A DNA stretch of 29,667 nt from Anaerolineae bacterium. GTDB lineage: Bacteria > Chloroflexota > Anaerolineae > JAAYZQ01. The first letter of the stretch is position 1. Each line of letters starts with the position of its first letter. The stretch is taken from assembly GCA_016929795.1 (NCBI GenBank), contig JAFGIA010000364.1, positions 1-29,667 on the forward strand. The letters are read 5' to 3'. The position numbers and the translations under genes are program-made. The notes beneath the pieces are model-generated. The model saw only the letters and a program-made list of their open reading frames with translations, was not told the origin of the DNA and did no database searches. Of the stretch, positions 1 to 7,417 are shown one piece after another.

Positions 1-242
1 CCCAGCAGGTGGGGCATACGCCGCGTTTCGAAGGCCAAAACGCGGGTGCCGTCCCTACAGAATCTAGTTCGCCAACAGTATCCTCCAGGGTGCGTTGCAC
101 GTGCGTGTCGAAACAGGGCTATTCCGCCTGTATAAGAGAGGGATGATCAAAAAGCATCAATTCACGCCGCGCCAGGTCGTGGAACACGTTTATCGTTGAT
201 ATGATCCCCACTGGGTAAATCATCAAAGAGCCAAAGAGTGAC
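1..242. other. Left-edge region without an assignable gene
   Basis: No recognised gene is seen. On the minus strand one frame is open from the left edge to a TAG at 119-121, and the same frame continues beyond that stop into a 79-codon open frame. Neither part resembles a family I know. The stretch is less GC-rich than its neighbours. It could be the eroded end of a gene lying to the left, or plain intergenic DNA ahead of the mtnP promoter. Confidence 0.4.
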
Positions 243-271
243 TTGGCAACTATCACGCTTTCTGCTATAAT
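243..271 (+). promoter_or_regulatory. Sigma70-type promoter of mtnP
   Basis: TTGGCA at 243-248 and TATAAT at 266-271 are separated by exactly 17 bp. Predicted transcription start is near 278, about 30 nt ahead of the ATG at 309. This excludes the in-frame TTG at 243 as a start codon, because it lies inside the -35 box. Confidence 0.75.
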
Positions 272-308
272 CCCCTCGTCTGTCATCATGCACGAGGAGG
301 AGCATACG

Positions 309-1169
309 ATGAGTGAGGTCGGGCTGGGCGTCATCGGCGGGTCCGGTGTGTACGACATCGAATCCCTGGCCGACGTCGAGGAACGTTCGATTCAAACCCC
401 CTTTGGTGAGCCTTCCGACAGGATCGTGATCGGCACGTTGCGTGGCAAACGCATCGCTTTCCTGCCACGCCATGGCCGCGGCCACCGGCTGACGCCGACC
501 GAGGTACCCTACCGCGCCAACATCTGGGCGCTCAAGAGCCTCGGCGTAGAGAGGATCATCTCGATCAGCGCCTGTGGCAGCATGAAAGAAAAATACGCGC
601 CGCGGCACATTGTCATCCCCGACCAGATCTATGACCACACCAAAAACCGCGTCTACAGCTTTTTCGGCGGCGGCCTGGTGGCCCACCTCAGCTTTGCCGA
701 GCCCTTTTGCCCCCACCTGCGCCAGGTGCTCGCCACGGCCGTCGAGCGTGCTGGCGGCACCCTGCACCTTGGCGGCACCTTCATCACCATCGAGGGCCCT
801 CGCTTCAGCACCTATGCTGAGAGCCAGATCTACCGCTCCTGGGGCGTGGACATCATCGGCATGACCGCCGTGCCCGAGGCGCAGCTCGCCCGCGAGGCCG
901 AGATCTGCTACGCCACCATGGCCCACGTCACCGATTACGACGTGTGGCACGAGGAAGAAGAGCCGGTCAACGTCGAGATGCTCATCGCCAACCTGATGGC
1001 CAACGCCGCGCTTTCCAAGCAGACCATCGCCGAGCTCGTGCCCTTGCTCGACGACGACCGCCCCTGCGACTGCGGCCAGGCACTCTCCACCGCCATAATC
1101 ACCCGGCGTGACATGATCCCGCCCGAGGTGATCGACGACCTGGAGCCGATCGTCGGCAAGTACTTCTGA
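309..1169 (+). CDS. mtnP: S-methyl-5'-thioadenosine phosphorylase
   Basis: This cytoplasmic enzyme of the PNP/MTAP family phosphorolyses methylthioadenosine (from polyamine or SAM metabolism) to adenine and methylthioribose-1-phosphate. The 286-residue product opens with the phosphate-binding GVIGGSGVYD segment (residues 7-16), then RHGRGH (54-59), the ACGS turn (88-91) and IEGPRFST (161-168). It carries a TDYDVW segment with Asp209 and Asp211. These two Asp residues mark MTA (6-aminopurine) users, as in human MTAP, rather than inosine-type phosphorylases. A CxC pair (Cys253, Cys255) lies near the C terminus, and a similar motif is known in Sulfolobus MTAP II. The ATG at 309 follows a GAGGAGG ribosome site (294-300) at 8-nt spacing. 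An ATG at 288 lacks such a site. The gene is monocistronic and faces the menC-like gene convergently. The deaminase at 3266-5257 uses the same substrate. Confidence 0.93.
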   Translation: MSEVGLGVIGGSGVYDIESLADVEERSIQTPFGEPSDRIVIGTLRGKRIAFLPRHGRGHRLTPTEVPYRANIWALKSLGVERIISISACGSMKEKYAPRHIVIPDQIYDHTKNRVYSFFGGGLVAHLSFAEPFCPHLRQVLATAVERAGGTLHLGGTFITIEGPRFSTYAESQIYRSWGVDIIGMTAVPEAQLAREAEICYATMAHVTDYDVWHEEEEPVNVEMLIANLMANAALSKQTIAELVPLLDDDRPCDCGQALSTAIITRRDMIPPEVIDDLEPIVGKYF

Positions 1170-1281
1170 GCAGCAAGCGGCAGGTGGGGTTCGCGGCGGC
1201 GGCTATCCGCCCGAGCCACTGGCCGTCATCAGGGAGGGGTGCCGCGATCCCATTCGTGGCCCCCCTCACGCCTTGTCCGCG
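1170..1281. other. Convergent intergenic gap with imperfect hairpin
   Basis: The gap lies between the mtnP stop and the stop of the minus-strand racemase-like gene. An imperfect inverted repeat (about 1236-1268, 10-bp arms with one mismatch) could act as a weak bidirectional terminator. It has no T-run on either side. Confidence 0.3.
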
Positions 1282-2388
1282 TCAAGAGAGCGTCGCCCGC
1301 CGTCGCGTCGCGCCGTCCAGCACGTCCATCCTCACCTCGACGCCGATCCCCGCGCCCGCCGGCACGCTCATCGTCCCATCCGCATTCAACACGAATGCCG
1401 GCTCGACCACGTCCTCGTGAAAATAGCGCGCGCTCGCCGAAATATCCCCTGGCAGCGTGAACCCCGGCAGGCTCGCCAGCGCCACGTTGTGCGCGCGCCC
1501 GATCCCCGTTTCCAGCATCCCCCCGCACCACACTGGCACGCCGTTCGCCCGGCACAGGTCGTGGATGGCGCGCGCCACCGTCAGCCCGCCGACCCGCCCC
1601 GGCTTGATGTTCACGATCCGCCCGCTACCCAGCGCCAGCGCCGCGCGCGCCGCCGCCAGCGACGGCACGCTCTCGTCCAGGCAGATCGGCGTCCGCAGTT
1701 GCCTTTGTAGCTCCGCGTGGTCCACCAGGTCGTCGTACGCCAGTGGCTGCTCGATCATGGTCAGGTCAAACTCGTCCAGCGCCGCCAGGCGATCCGCGTC
1801 CGCCAGTGTGTAGGCCGAGTTGGCGTCGGCCATCAGCGGCACATTGGGAAACTGTCCGCGCACCTGCCGGATCACATCCACGTCCCACCCCGGCCGGATC
1901 TTGATCTTGATCCGCCTGTACCCCTGCTCCAAAAAGGCCGCAATCCGGTTGAGCAGCGCCGGCACCGTGCCCTGCACGCCGATGCTGACGCCCACCGGCA
2001 CCCTATCGCGCACGCCGCCCAGCATCTCCCGGATCGACACTCCGTTCCCCTTGCCCAGCAGGTCGAACACCGCCGCTTCGAGCCCCATCTTGGCCAGGTG
2101 ATGGCCGCGCACCGGTGCCATCAGGCGGGCGACGTCCGCAGGTGAGGGAATCCCCTTCCCGACCACTGCGGGCGCCAGGAAATCGTGCAGCACATGCCAG
2201 CACGTCTCCACCGTCTCATACTCGTACCACGGCCCGGCCGATGTCGCCGCCTCGCCCCACCCTGTCAGCCCCTCGCCGTGCGCGGCGACGATCACCGTCT
2301 GCCGTACATCCTCCCGCCCAAAACTCGTCTCGAACGGGTGTACCAGCGGCAGCTCTACGTGGCGGATCTCGACAGCCTCAATACGCAT
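1282..2388 (-). CDS. menC: Enolase-superfamily N-acylamino acid racemase / o-succinylbenzoate synthase-like
   Basis: The 368-residue protein belongs to the muconate-lactonizing subgroup of the enolase superfamily. The catalytic layout is visible: the KxK motif (Lys161, Lys163), metal ligands Asp188, Glu213 and Asp238 (ADAN, IEQP, LDES), and the second-base lysine at 262 (NIKPGR). OSB synthases (menaquinone pathway) and N-succinylamino acid racemases share this fold and cannot be told apart reliably by sequence. No other men gene is nearby. The upstream GNAT gene matches the acyltransferase that accompanies racemases in a D- to L-amino acid route described in Geobacillus, so racemase activity is favoured by context. 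The ATG at 2388 has GGAG nine nt upstream; the 19-codon upstream extension has no family similarity. The gene lies 40 nt after the GNAT stop, so it is probably in the same operon. The symbol is tentative. Confidence 0.8.
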   Translation of the reverse strand: MRIEAVEIRHVELPLVHPFETSFGREDVRQTVIVAAHGEGLTGWGEAATSAGPWYEYETVETCWHVLHDFLAPAVVGKGIPSPADVARLMAPVRGHHLAKMGLEAAVFDLLGKGNGVSIREMLGGVRDRVPVGVSIGVQGTVPALLNRIAAFLEQGYRRIKIKIRPGWDVDVIRQVRGQFPNVPLMADANSAYTLADADRLAALDEFDLTMIEQPLAYDDLVDHAELQRQLRTPICLDESVPSLAAARAALALGSGRIVNIKPGRVGGLTVARAIHDLCRANGVPVWCGGMLETGIGRAHNVALASLPGFTLPGDISASARYFHEDVVEPAFVLNADGTMSVPAGAGIGVEVRMDVLDGATRRRATLS

Positions 2389-2428
2389 CGCTCTTTTCTC
2401 CCTGAAAGCTGTGACACAGGCCCTGCCG

Positions 2429-3265
2429 TCAGGCGGGGCTTCCAAGCCGTGTCATCACATAGGTACTGCGCCGCTCCCTATCTTGCACGCGGCTCGCAAA
2501 CTCGACCACGGTGTAGCCACGACGGAAATAGCCCTCCAAGATCTGCCGCGTCGCCAGCCGCCACGCCAGTGCCAGCTCCGGGTCGGCGGCCTTGATCGCC
2601 TGATAATCGGCCGGAATCTCGACCTCGACGCTGGCGGCGTCGTGATCCAACACCGCCTGGCCCGGTGCGCGCCATCCCGCCGCCGTGCGCCGCGTGGCGA
2701 GCGCCTGCGCCGCGCCTGGCGCTACCTCGTCGCGCGCGCCCGCCAGCCGGCGCGCCACCCGCTCGCTGCAGATTGGCCACTCCACCTTGAACCGGTCGCT
2801 CGGCAGCCCGACGTTGAGCCCATCGGTCATCGCGCCATACAGGTCGCGCTCATACGTGCGGCACACCACCCCCAGGCGCGCCACGTTCAGATGTGCATTC
2901 CGGCTCTCCAGCGGATCGTAGGTCCATACGATGCAGTCGAGGCCCTGGGCCAACACCGCCTCACGCTGAGCCACTTTGAGCTGCCAGCCAATGCCCTGGT
3001 CCTGGCACGAGGGGCGTACGGCCAGCATGTGCGAGTAGTGTTGGGGCCGGCCCGTGTCCGACAGAGAGGCGAGGCCCAAGACAAACCCGATGACCTCGTC
3101 GCCGTCGAATGCGCCCAGCAAAAGGCCGCCGCTCTTCTGGGCCGCTACCAGCATGTGCAGCGGCACCACTTCGCGGGCGTCGGGCATCTGCCACGCCTCG
3201 ATCTGGATCTCTTCGCACGCAGCATACTCGCCGATGGCTCTCACCGGGCGGATCGAGAGGGTCAT
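2429..3265 (-). CDS. GNAT-superfamily acyltransferase
   Basis: This 278-residue predicted N-acyltransferase has an acyl-CoA binding motif A around residues 82-96 (VRPSCQDQGIGWQL, the Q/R-x-x-G-x-G/A signature), followed by the helix and strand expected of GNAT proteins. The C-terminal half is longer than a minimal GNAT domain (about 150 aa), as in the family annotated as predicted GNAT acetyltransferase COG3375. Its ATG follows the TAG stop of the deaminase gene directly, with no spacer, so translation is probably coupled. I infer that it succinylates or acetylates amino acids for the downstream racemase-like enzyme. The acyl donor and acceptor are not readable from sequence. Confidence 0.75.
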   Translation of the reverse strand: MTLSIRPVRAIGEYAACEEIQIEAWQMPDAREVVPLHMLVAAQKSGGLLLGAFDGDEVIGFVLGLASLSDTGRPQHYSHMLAVRPSCQDQGIGWQLKVAQREAVLAQGLDCIVWTYDPLESRNAHLNVARLGVVCRTYERDLYGAMTDGLNVGLPSDRFKVEWPICSERVARRLAGARDEVAPGAAQALATRRTAAGWRAPGQAVLDHDAASVEVEIPADYQAIKAADPELALAWRLATRQILEGYFRRGYTVVEFASRVQDRERRSTYVMTRLGSPA

Positions 3266-5257
3266 CTAGAAAGAAACGTACTCGTCCCCGACCAGGTCCG
3301 ACTTGTCGACGCCAAGCACGTCGAGCAGCTCAGAGATCATGCCGGCCTTTTGCACCGCGTCCTGCTTGCTCCAGGTGCGCGACTTGACCTCCATGTACGA
3401 GTCCTCGCGTTGTGGCTGCGTCAGGCGGTCGAGGTTGACGGCGAAATCGACCCCGCGGTACTTGATTCGCCACCGGCGGCGGATCTTGTCCACCTTTCTC
3501 TCTGTGTGTGGCTGAAAATACTCGCGGTAGAAGCGTAGACTGCGGTCTGCGTCGGCGGTAAAGCGCGAGCGCGACAGGATCACCGAGTCGTCGTACTCCC
3601 GCTCCCTGGCTGGCCCCCGCAGCGTCAGGTTATAGATCGGGCGCGTCTCCAGGCCGCCGTCGACCAGGTAATCCTCGCGGTAGCGAATGATCCCCTCTTC
3701 CGGATCTTCAAAGAAAAAGTAAGTGTCGTACTGCTTGCGCTCGCTCGGCTTGATCACCATCACCTCAGCACACTCGCTCAGGATGGCGATCAGCCGCTCC
3801 GGGTCGGGCACGCGCACCTTCACCTGCACCTCGTACGTCTCCCCCCATTGCAGCGTGCCCAGGGCCACCAGCTTGTCGACCAGGCTCTGCTCGCGGCGTG
3901 CCAGGAACGCGCCCACCTGGCTGGCGATGCGCTGCGCCTCGCTGCGCACCTGCGCCTCGTCCAGGGTCAGCAGCTCGCGGTCGCGCATCAACCACTGCCC
4001 GTCGACCAGCACATGCTCCACGTCCTGCGATTTGACCGCGTACACGATCGCGGAATAGATGCTGTCGAGGCTCATGTCAAAGTGGGGCACGTTGTGCACC
4101 GCGTGCAGGTCGATCACCGTCACGTCCGCCCGTTTGCCCGCCTCCAACGAGCCGATCCTGTCGCCCAGGCCCAAGGCGCAGGCGCCGATGCTCGTCGCCA
4201 TCGCAAACGCCTGGCGCGCTGGCAGCGCCGTCGGATCGAGCATCACCCCTTTCGGCAGCAGCGCCGCGAGGCGTGTCTCTTCGAACATGTCGAGGTCGTT
4301 GTTGCTTGCCTGCCCGTCGGTGCCAATGCCCACGGCCAGGCCTGCCTTGAGCATGCCCACCACGTCGGCGATGCCGCTCGCCAGCTTCAGGTTGCTCGTT
4401 GGGTTGTGCGCGATGCCAACCTTTTGCTTGGCCAGCATTTGCCACTCCTGCCGCGTCAGGTGCACACAGTGTGCTGCCAGCACGTGCGCGTCGAACACGC
4501 CATGCTCGCGCAACACCTCCACCGGGCGCGCGCCGTACAGGGCGACCGTGTCTTCTACCCCGCCCACCGTCTCGGCGATGTGAATCAGCAGCGGCACACC
4601 ATGTTCTGTCGCGAGCGCGGCCGAAGCGCGCAGCATGTCAGGTGTGCTTGTCTCGGTGGCATGTGGCCCCACCGCGGGCGTGACGAGTGGGTGGTTGCGC
4701 CACGCCTCGATAAAGGCGCGGCACCGTGCCAGGCTCTCGTCATAGCTCTCGGCATCGGGCGTCGGCCACTTCATGATCGTCTCGGCACAGATGGCCCGCA
4801 TCCCTACCTCACTGGCCGCCTGTGCCACCTCTTCTTCATAGTAATACATGTCGGCAAAGCAGGTGACGCCCGAGCGGATCATCTCCGCGCACGACAGGAG
4901 CGTGCCCCAGCGACAGAACTCGGGGCTGACGAACTCGCGCTCGACAGGCAGCATGTACCCAAAGAGCCACACATCCAGGCGTAGATCGTCGGCCAGCCCG
5001 CGCAGCAGGCTCATCGGCACGTGCGTGTGGGTGTTGACCAGCCCCGGGATGATAGCACATCCGGTGCAGTCCACCACCTCATCCGCCTTCCACCCGGCCA
5101 CTATTTTGTCAGCCGGGCCCACGGCCACCACCTCGCCTTGCGCAATGGCCACCGCGCCCCGGGGATAGATCTCGCCCGAGGCATTCATCGTCACGATCAG
5201 GCCGTTGGCCAGGATCAGGTCAACGGAACCCATTTCGGCGCGGTTCTTGTCCAACAC
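3266..5257 (-). CDS. mtaD: MTA/SAH deaminase (amidohydrolase) fused to a CYTH domain
   Basis: Residues 10-455 are an amidohydrolase of the 5-methylthioadenosine/S-adenosylhomocysteine deaminase group. Zinc ligands are visible: His77 and His79 (NTHTH), His226 in HIAE with Glu229, His263 and Asp314 (GTDG). Such enzymes convert MTA or SAH to the inosine form. Residues 474-663 look like a CYTH (triphosphate tunnel) domain. They open with EVQVKV (Glu476, Gln478, Lys480 against the usual ExExK), followed by paired basic and acidic strand residues (RYRED at 525-529) and EVKSRTW (623-629). Normal MtaD is about 430-440 aa, so the extra 190 residues are a true extension. The start is uncertain. GTG at 5257 is only 3 nt from an AAGGAG site, TTG at 5254 has better spacing (6 nt), and an ATG at 5233 also fits the family. 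It is first of a tight trio with the GNAT and racemase genes. Confidence 0.85.
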   Translation of the reverse strand: MLDKNRAEMGSVDLILANGLIVTMNASGEIYPRGAVAIAQGEVVAVGPADKIVAGWKADEVVDCTGCAIIPGLVNTHTHVPMSLLRGLADDLRLDVWLFGYMLPVEREFVSPEFCRWGTLLSCAEMIRSGVTCFADMYYYEEEVAQAASEVGMRAICAETIMKWPTPDAESYDESLARCRAFIEAWRNHPLVTPAVGPHATETSTPDMLRASAALATEHGVPLLIHIAETVGGVEDTVALYGARPVEVLREHGVFDAHVLAAHCVHLTRQEWQMLAKQKVGIAHNPTSNLKLASGIADVVGMLKAGLAVGIGTDGQASNNDLDMFEETRLAALLPKGVMLDPTALPARQAFAMATSIGACALGLGDRIGSLEAGKRADVTVIDLHAVHNVPHFDMSLDSIYSAIVYAVKSQDVEHVLVDGQWLMRDRELLTLDEAQVRSEAQRIASQVGAFLARREQSLVDKLVALGTLQWGETYEVQVKVRVPDPERLIAILSECAEVMVIKPSERKQYDTYFFFEDPEEGIIRYREDYLVDGGLETRPIYNLTLRGPAREREYDDSVILSRSRFTADADRSLRFYREYFQPHTERKVDKIRRRWRIKYRGVDFAVNLDRLTQPQREDSYMEVKSRTWSKQDAVQKAGMISELLDVLGVDKSDLVGDEYVSF

Positions 5258-5260
5258 TCG

Positions 5261-5292
5261 CTCCTTTTCGTGCCCGCCCCCTGGCGGGCACG
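5261..5292 (-). promoter_or_regulatory. Hairpin abutting the ribosome-binding site of the deaminase gene
   Basis: A perfect 10-bp GC-rich stem (5269-5278 with 5283-5292, 4-nt loop) ends two bases before the AAGGAG ribosome site (5261-5266). No U-run follows on either strand. It could stabilise the 5' end of a processed mRNA or tune initiation, or partly terminate transcription from the mobB side. Confidence 0.45.
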
Positions 5293-5335
5293 GTCTACTG
5301 GGTCAGCAGGGTCGCCGCAAAAGGCCTGGCTCCGA

Positions 5336-5587
5336 TCAAAAGTCGAAATCGTCCTCTTCGTCTTCCCAATCGTCTTCTTCCCAATCGTCCTCTTCTTCCC
5401 AATCGTCCTCGTCCTCTTCTTCGTCGTCCCAGTCAAACTCTTCGTCCTCGTCCTCTTCGAGGGCGATGTCGCCAATGTCCTGAAAGGTCAGGCAGCCGGC
5501 GTCAGGCTCGTACTCGATCTCTTCCGAGCTGCACACACCATCCTCCCAGAATAGGCAGTTCGTCGCTCGACAGATAATGTGGGTCAT
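5336..5587 (-). CDS. Small Cys-cluster protein with Asp/Glu/Trp-rich tail (DUF1540-like)
   Basis: This 83-residue protein has two parts. Residues 1-35 carry four cysteines (Cys6, Cys11, Cys19, Cys32) in a C-x4-C-x7-C-x12-C pattern ending CLTF. That resembles the short metal-binding DUF1540 domain, and zinc or another metal is plausible. Residues 44-83 are almost entirely Asp and Glu with tryptophans at 53, 63, 69 and 74. At DNA level the tail is a degenerate tandem repeat (the 9-mer CCCAATCGT on the plus strand at 5365, 5380 and 5398), so it probably grew by slippage. Its ATG overlaps the mobB TGA as ATGA, so it is translated with mobB. The function is unknown. A metal-handling or protein-binding acidic module is only a guess. 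Confidence 0.65.
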   Translation of the reverse strand: MTHIICRATNCLFWEDGVCSSEEIEYEPDAGCLTFQDIGDIALEEDEDEEFDWDDEEEDEDDWEEEDDWEEDDWEDEEDDFDF

Positions 5588-6105
5588 CGCTCCACCTCCC
5601 TGGTTTTTTGCAGGTATAGTTCTTCGAGCAAGTCGACCACGCCGGCTGCGTCCTCCAGGGCGAACTGGGGCACCGGCATGTCGATGGGATAATCGGCCAT
5701 CAGGCCGATCAGCTCGTCCCGTGTACAGAGCAGTTGTGTGCCCCGCTCCTTGCGGCTCACTTCGATCTTGGGCTTGTCGCCCTCTTTGTAGCCCTCGGTG
5801 ATCACAATATCGACGCCATCCATCATGCGGGCAATTTGCTCGATCGGCATCTCGCCTTTCAGCCGGCGGAGGAGCGCCATCTCCTGTGGCCCCGAGATGG
5901 CCACCACGTCACTTCCTGCCTCGGCATGGCGCCACGAATCCTTGCCCGGAATATCAATGTCCGACTTGTGCTTGTGGTGCTTGACGGTGCCGACGCGATA
6001 GCCGCGTGCCTTCAGTTCGCGGATGATACGCTCCAGGGCCGTCGTCTTGCCTACCCCCGACTTGCCCACGAGCGAAACGATCGGAACCTGGCGCTGCTCA
6101 CTCAT
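5584..6105 (-). CDS. mobB: Molybdopterin-guanine dinucleotide biosynthesis protein B
   Basis: This 173-residue P-loop GTPase has its Walker A segment at residues 14-22 (GKSGVGKTT). It is followed by the MobB pattern VGTVKHHKH around residue 40 and ITEGYKEG around 107. MobB assists MobA in attaching GMP to molybdopterin, giving the bis-MGD cofactor of DMSO-reductase-family enzymes. No mobA is in the window. The ATG at 6105 overlaps the moeA TGA as ATGA and has a GGAAGG site at good spacing. An ATG two codons upstream (6111) is possible but sits too close to the site. Its own stop overlaps the next gene in the same way. Confidence 0.9.
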   Translation of the reverse strand: MSEQRQVPIVSLVGKSGVGKTTALERIIRELKARGYRVGTVKHHKHKSDIDIPGKDSWRHAEAGSDVVAISGPQEMALLRRLKGEMPIEQIARMMDGVDIVITEGYKEGDKPKIEVSRKERGTQLLCTRDELIGLMADYPIDMPVPQFALEDAAGVVDLLEELYLQKTREVER

Positions 6106-7364
6106 GCACATCTTCCTTCCGGCCAGTCGATCATCTGTACGGTCAGCTCCGTTCCTGCCTCGACATAGTAGAGCCCTTCCGGAACGATCGCCAGCCCGTT
6201 GGCTTTGGCCATCGACGTGAGCACCCCCGACCCCTGCTCGCCCGTCGTGCGTGCATGGTAGCCGTCGGCCTGCTTGCGAACGATCACGCGTACAAAGCCG
6301 CGCCGCCCGCTGTTCTCCACCGGCTCGTCGACGATCGCGCGCACCACCGGCTTGGCCAGGTTGCGGTGCCCCAGCATTTTCAGGATCGCCGGCCGGGCGA
6401 ATTGCTCGAACGAGACCATCGCCGACACCGGGTTCCCCGGCAGCCCGATGAGCGGCACGCCCCCTGCCAGCAGCCCAAAGGCGAGCGGCTTGCCCGGCTT
6501 CATGTTCACCTGCCAGAACTGCATCTCTCCCTCGGTGCCAAGTACATCCTTCACCACGTCATAGTCGCCCACCGACACGCCGCCCGACGTGAGAAACAGG
6601 TCCGCGCCCTGCGCCAGCCCGGCCCGGATCTTGGCGACCAGGTCGGTGCGGGTGTCGCGCGCGATGCCCAGGCGCACGGGCACGCCGCCCGTCCGCGCCA
6701 CCAGTGCCGTGTTGGTATACTCGTTCGAGTTCCGGATCTTGCCCGGCGCCAGCGGTTCGTGCACCTCCAGCAGCTCGTCGCCCGTGGCCAGGATCGCGAC
6801 GCGTGGGCGGCGGTGCACCAGCACCGTCTCGTGCCCCAGCGATGCCAGTACGCCAATCTCTTGCGGTCGCACCACGCGCCCCGGTGACATCACCACCTCG
6901 CCGCGCCGGATGTCCTCGCCGGCAGGCCGCAGGTGAGCGCGCGCCGCCGCCGGCCGTCTCACCTCGATCTGGTCTGTGGGTTCATCCAACCGCTCGTCGC
7001 GCGGGCGGTCGAAATCACTCGTGTCCTCGTACGGAACAACACTGTCCGCCCCGCTGGGCAGCGGCGCGCCGGTCATGATCCGGATCGCCTCGCCAGGTCC
7101 CACCGGTTGCCCTGCCACGTACCCCGCCGCCACACTGCCTACCACGTCGAGGCGTACCGGTGTAGTGGGTGACGCACCAGCCACATCCTCGGCCCGCACC
7201 GCGTAACCGTCCATAGCCGAGTTGTCAAAAGGGGGAATGTCCACGTCCGACACAACTTCCTCGGCCAACACCCGCTCGTGCGCCTCAAGGATCGGGACGC
7301 GCTCCGGCGGTAGGGGTTGGACGTGACGCAGGATCTCTGCAAGCGCCTCTTCTACACTAATCAC
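6102..7364 (-). CDS. moeA: Molybdopterin molybdenumtransferase
   Basis: MoeA inserts molybdate into adenylylated molybdopterin. The product is about 420 residues, the usual length. It shows the hallmark PPFDNSAMDGYAV near the N terminus, the GPGEAIRIMTGAPLPSGADSVVP segment, the MoCF domain motif LTSGGVSVGDYD, then MKPGKPLAFG and GLPGNPVSAMVSFE. The C-terminal domain IV follows. The start is placed at GTG 7364. It lies about 20 nt downstream of the predicted transcription start, with an AGAGGAG site at 7376-7382. The longer open frame reaching 7454 crosses the promoter and the end of nhaA and is rejected. It heads the moeA-mobB-small-protein unit. Confidence 0.92.
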   Translation of the reverse strand: MISVEEALAEILRHVQPLPPERVPILEAHERVLAEEVVSDVDIPPFDNSAMDGYAVRAEDVAGASPTTPVRLDVVGSVAAGYVAGQPVGPGEAIRIMTGAPLPSGADSVVPYEDTSDFDRPRDERLDEPTDQIEVRRPAAARAHLRPAGEDIRRGEVVMSPGRVVRPQEIGVLASLGHETVLVHRRPRVAILATGDELLEVHEPLAPGKIRNSNEYTNTALVARTGGVPVRLGIARDTRTDLVAKIRAGLAQGADLFLTSGGVSVGDYDVVKDVLGTEGEMQFWQVNMKPGKPLAFGLLAGGVPLIGLPGNPVSAMVSFEQFARPAILKMLGHRNLAKPVVRAIVDEPVENSGRRGFVRVIVRKQADGYHARTTGEQGSGVLTSMAKANGLAIVPEGLYYVEAGTELTVQMIDWPEGRCA

Positions 7365-7388
7365 TGCTTCTATCTCTCCTCTGCGGGC

Positions 7389-7417
7389 ATTATACCCGAA
7401 AACCGGGTTGCTGACAA
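7389..7417 (-). promoter_or_regulatory. Promoter of the moeA operon
   Basis: On the minus strand TTGTCA (7417-7412) and TATAAT (7394-7389) are spaced by 17 bp. The boxes overlap the last codons of nhaA, so moeA has its own promoter despite close packing. Transcription should start near 7382, leaving a very short leader. Confidence 0.7.

Noticed and set aside
1..118. Partial minus-strand gene at the left edge
   Set aside because: The open stretch is under 40 codons, continues past an in-frame stop, and has no recognisable motif or ribosome site.
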